Below the pieces are notes generated by a model. It was not told where the DNA came from, did no database searches, and worked only from the letters and a program-made list of their open reading frames with translations. Shown here piece by piece: positions 15,045-16,939 of a DNA stretch of 16,939 nucleotides. This stretch comes from SFHK01 sp045538305. GTDB lineage: Bacteria > Bacillota > Clostridia > Christensenellales > Aristaeellaceae. Each line of letters opens with the position of its first letter. The stretch's first letter is position 1. The stretch spans positions 1 to 16,939 of the forward strand of contig JAZSRC010000018.1 of the NCBI GenBank assembly GCA_045538305.1. Reading direction: 5' to 3'. Both the position numbers and the translations under genes were made by a program.

Positions 15045-16349
15045 ATGAAAATAGAAGATGGAGGCTATTTCGACGTTATTGTCGCAGGCGCAGGCAGCGC
15101 CGGCTTCTGCGCGGCGGTTCAAGCCGGACGGGCCGGGCTGAGCGTGGCACTGTTTGAGCATTTTTCCATGCCGGGCGGTACGCTGACAGTGCTTGGCAGC
15201 AATTCCATCGATCAATTCAACAACCCTCACAGGCCCGTAGGGGACCGCATGATTATCACCGGCATCGGATGGGAATTCTGTAAAGCACTGGCCAGACGGG
15301 GCTTTGCCACGATTCCGGACATGGACGCGCCCTATAAAGTCCATTGGCAGTACGGCGTAAAGGTGAATCCAATTGCAGCCGCGCAGCTGATGGATGATTT
15401 CCTACTGGAAGCGAACATTCATCTTTTTTATCGACAAGCAGTCGTAACGGTGGAAACTACCGAAACGGAAACGGAAACCATCGTAGATTCGGTAATCGTC
15501 ACAACAAAAAACGGCCTCGTCCGCCACCGCGCGAAGATATTCATCGACTGCACCGGCGACGGAGACATTTGCGCATGGGCAGGCGCAAAGTTTCATATCA
15601 ATGAAACGCTGCAGCCCGGCACCATGCGCCTCTATCCCGGATGCTTTAACGGAAACAGCGAAAAGCTTGTGCAGACAGACGACATATGGAGGAAGCTGGT
15701 TTCAGATACGCCATCGCTGAAAGATTTCAGCACGGCCGGCTTTCAGACAATTCTCACTCAGGAGGGCGACAACATCAATCACGTATGCGGTCTGAATTCA
15801 GCGGACAGCAGTAGCCGTACACAGACGGAAATTATTTCAAGGCGCGATCAGGTACATATGCTGCAGGCGCTGAAAGAAGGCGGAAACCCCTTCAAAATTC
15901 TCGGCAGCGCCCCTGAAACAGCCGCGCGCGAAAGCCGGAGAATCATCGGCGACACAATCATGACGGGTCAGGAGTATCTGGAAAAGTATGTATATGACGA
16001 CGCGGTATGTTACACCTACTGGTTTATCGACATTCACCGCGAGGGTCAGCCGGCAGAAATCATCTATCTGCAGGACGAAAAAACACCCACCATCTCCTTA
16101 AGCGCCATGCGGCCGATCAGGCTTAAAAATGTTCTCGTCGCGGGAAGATGCGTTTCCGCGGATCGCGCAAGCAACTCTGCAATCCGCGTAAAAGCCTCCT
16201 GCATGGCGATGGGGCAGGCCGCTGCCGCCGCTGCCGTTGTTGCCTTGCAACAGGGAACAAACAATGTTCGGAAAGCCCACGCTGAAGATGTACGCAAATA
16301 TCTGTCCGATCAGGGTGCAATCGTACCCGACAAAAACAACAGAAGGTAA
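15045..16349 (+). CDS. FAD-dependent oxidoreductase (FAD_oxidored family)
   Basis: This 434-residue flavoprotein has an N-terminal dinucleotide-binding motif, DVIVAGAGSAGFCAA (10-24). A second FAD contact lies in IFIDCTGDGDICAWAGA (165-181), and ARESRRIIGD at 293-302 is typical of the FAD_oxidored (FAD-dependent oxidoreductase) family. The C-terminal NVLVAGRCVSADRASNSAIR (361-380), followed by an alanine-rich helix with VKASCMAMGQ, closes the FAD site. Many relatives lie in carbohydrate or xenobiotic utilisation loci of gut and soil bacteria, but their reactions are mostly uncharacterised. No signal peptide or membrane helix is seen. GAGAGGGG lies about 10 bases before the ATG at 15045. A short Thr-Glu repeat (TETETET, 139-145) lies in a surface loop. 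No partner enzyme is adjacent, so the substrate is unknown. Confidence 0.9.
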   Translation: MKIEDGGYFDVIVAGAGSAGFCAAVQAGRAGLSVALFEHFSMPGGTLTVLGSNSIDQFNNPHRPVGDRMIITGIGWEFCKALARRGFATIPDMDAPYKVHWQYGVKVNPIAAAQLMDDFLLEANIHLFYRQAVVTVETTETETETIVDSVIVTTKNGLVRHRAKIFIDCTGDGDICAWAGAKFHINETLQPGTMRLYPGCFNGNSEKLVQTDDIWRKLVSDTPSLKDFSTAGFQTILTQEGDNINHVCGLNSADSSSRTQTEIISRRDQVHMLQALKEGGNPFKILGSAPETAARESRRIIGDTIMTGQEYLEKYVYDDAVCYTYWFIDIHREGQPAEIIYLQDEKTPTISLSAMRPIRLKNVLVAGRCVSADRASNSAIRVKASCMAMGQAAAAAAVVALQQGTNNVRKAHAEDVRKYLSDQGAIVPDKNNRR

Positions 16350-16505
16350 ACAAACTTTCCTCCCTGACGCGCCGCCCGCAGGCCTGCCAATTGCCCGGGG
16401 CAGCGCGCTGTTTTCTCTCCATTCACCCCTCCCCCTCCGTGCGCATAGTCTGAAAACGGTGATGCCCGAAAACGGAACGCCAAATAAACGCATGGAGGGT
16501 ATCCA
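16350..16505 (+). promoter_or_regulatory. Intergenic leader with sigma-K-like promoter (16425-16451)
   Basis: AC at 16425-16426, a 17-base spacer and CATAGTCT at 16444-16451 fit the late mother-cell sigma-K pattern (AC-N17-CATANNNT). Transcription would begin near 16460, about 46 bases before the collagen-like ORF. The consensus is short, so a chance match is quite possible. The left part (16378-16410) contains three small GC-rich palindromes and no convincing terminator. Confidence 0.35.
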
Positions 16506-16939
16506 ATGAGATGCAATAACTGCCGTCGCGGTATTCATTCCGCGGTTTTCAATAACGATTCGGACGTACGCACAGTTGACTGCCTGTGTGACTCCGCCAT
16601 CAGTCCGTATACGTCCAACTATTCCTCCACCTATGATCTAAACTGCGCCTGTCATAACACAGGCTGCTCCAATTGTTCCGGCTGCGGCTGTTCCAGCTGC
16701 TCCGGCTGCTCCAATTGCTCCGGCTGCGGCTGTAACAATCAATGCGGCGTAACCGGCCCCACTGGACCCCAAGGCCCCACCGGACCGACCGGTCCTCAGG
16801 GCGTTACCGGACCTCAGGGCCCCATCGGCCCCGCAGGTCCCCAGGGCGCCATCGGACCCGCAGGTCCTCAAGGCGCAACAGGTCCGCAGGGTGTAACCGG
16901 ACCCACCGGGCCTCAGGGTATTGCCGGACCCGCAGGCGC
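16506..16939 (+). CDS. Cysteine-rich collagen-like (Gly-X-Y) surface/exosporium protein (partial, runs off window)
   Basis: The frame is open from ATG 16506 to the window edge (144 full codons). Residues 1-46 include a CNNC pair and a CLC. Residues about 47-80 are very cysteine-rich, with the unit CSNCSGCGC occurring twice, joined by SSCSG. From about residue 82 strict Gly-X-Y triplets run to the end (GPTGPQGPTGPTGPQ and similar, with Pro, Gln, Thr, Ile and Ala in X and Y). Such triplets form a collagen triple helix. In Bacillus and Clostridia, proteins like BclA build filaments on the exosporium, and others act as adhesins. There is no signal peptide, which fits a mother-cell-made spore coat protein rather than a secreted one. 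GGAGGG lies 8 bases before the start. The cysteines could cross-link trimers or bind metal. The C-terminal domain is outside the window. Confidence 0.9.
   Translation, partial: MRCNNCRRGIHSAVFNNDSDVRTVDCLCDSAISPYTSNYSSTYDLNCACHNTGCSNCSGCGCSSCSGCSNCSGCGCNNQCGVTGPTGPQGPTGPTGPQGVTGPQGPIGPAGPQGAIGPAGPQGATGPQGVTGPTGPQGIAGPAG

Noticed and set aside
16638..16871. Minus-strand Gly/Ala-rich open frame over the collagen region
   Set aside because: It is the complement of the Gly-X-Y repeats and is low in complexity. The plus-strand frame has a proper start, ribosome binding site and known repeat type.
16740..16939. Tandem DNA repeats resembling a CRISPR or VNTR
   Set aside because: The periodicity is 9 bases and reflects Gly-X-Y codons with varied third positions. 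There are no conserved direct repeats with unique spacers.

Overview
The window looks like chromosomal DNA from a low-to-moderate-GC, Gram-positive, spore-former-like anaerobe of the Bacillota (Clostridia), possibly assembled from a metagenome. Four things point this way: strong AGGAGG-type ribosome binding sites, a teichoic-acid-like phosphopolymer operon, a cysteine-rich collagen-like surface or exosporium protein, and close resemblance of several proteins to clostridial families. No rRNA, tRNA, CRISPR array or intact transposon was seen. The species cannot be named from this sequence.

Left end (1 to about 2437) is a patchwork. A methyltransferase gene on the minus strand runs off the left edge in visibly AT-richer DNA. 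Upstream of it, on the same strand, lies only the C-terminal tail of an S66 LD-carboxypeptidase (MccF-like). This tail butts at about position 900 against a plus-strand NCS2 purine/uracil permease that lacks its start, carries an internal frameshift and lacks its end. The permease in turn butts at about position 1990 against the last part of a GH10 xylanase-like enzyme. None of these three fragments can be functional as read. They may be real genomic scars or assembly joins.

Middle (2436 to 6750) is a two-gene storage-polysaccharide operon on the minus strand. A GT35 glycogen/maltodextrin phosphorylase is followed, with an ATGA overlap, by a GH13 alpha-glucan hydrolase. It starts from an extended -10 promoter and ends at a strong bidirectional hairpin shared with the GH10 remnant. 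The divergent 290-base region on its right also holds a good plus-strand promoter and three TTTTGYTAA boxes.

Cell-surface operon (6934 to 13590) has seven plus-strand genes with almost no spacing (overlaps of 4, 1, 8, 4 and 4 bases, then a 2-base gap). In order they encode a PglC-like phosphoglycosyl transferase, a GT2 glycosyltransferase, a LicD-family enzyme, two tandem paralogous TagB/TagF-type polyol-phosphate transferases, a TarI/IspD-type cytidylyltransferase and an extended SDR dehydratase/epimerase. The set fits the cytoplasmic steps of a phosphodiester-linked wall polymer. A sugar phosphate is loaded onto undecaprenyl phosphate, a sugar is added, CDP-polyol (or a related CDP-donor) is made and polyol phosphates are transferred. 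No exporter or wall ligase lies in the window. A 16-bp hairpin ends the operon.

Right end (13634 to 16939) holds three single genes, all on the plus strand: an AspB-type class I aminotransferase with its own promoter, an FAD-dependent oxidoreductase of the FAD_oxidored family, and the start of a collagen-like (Gly-X-Y) protein preceded by a sigma-K-like promoter sequence. Separate hairpins or gaps suggest that these three are transcribed independently.
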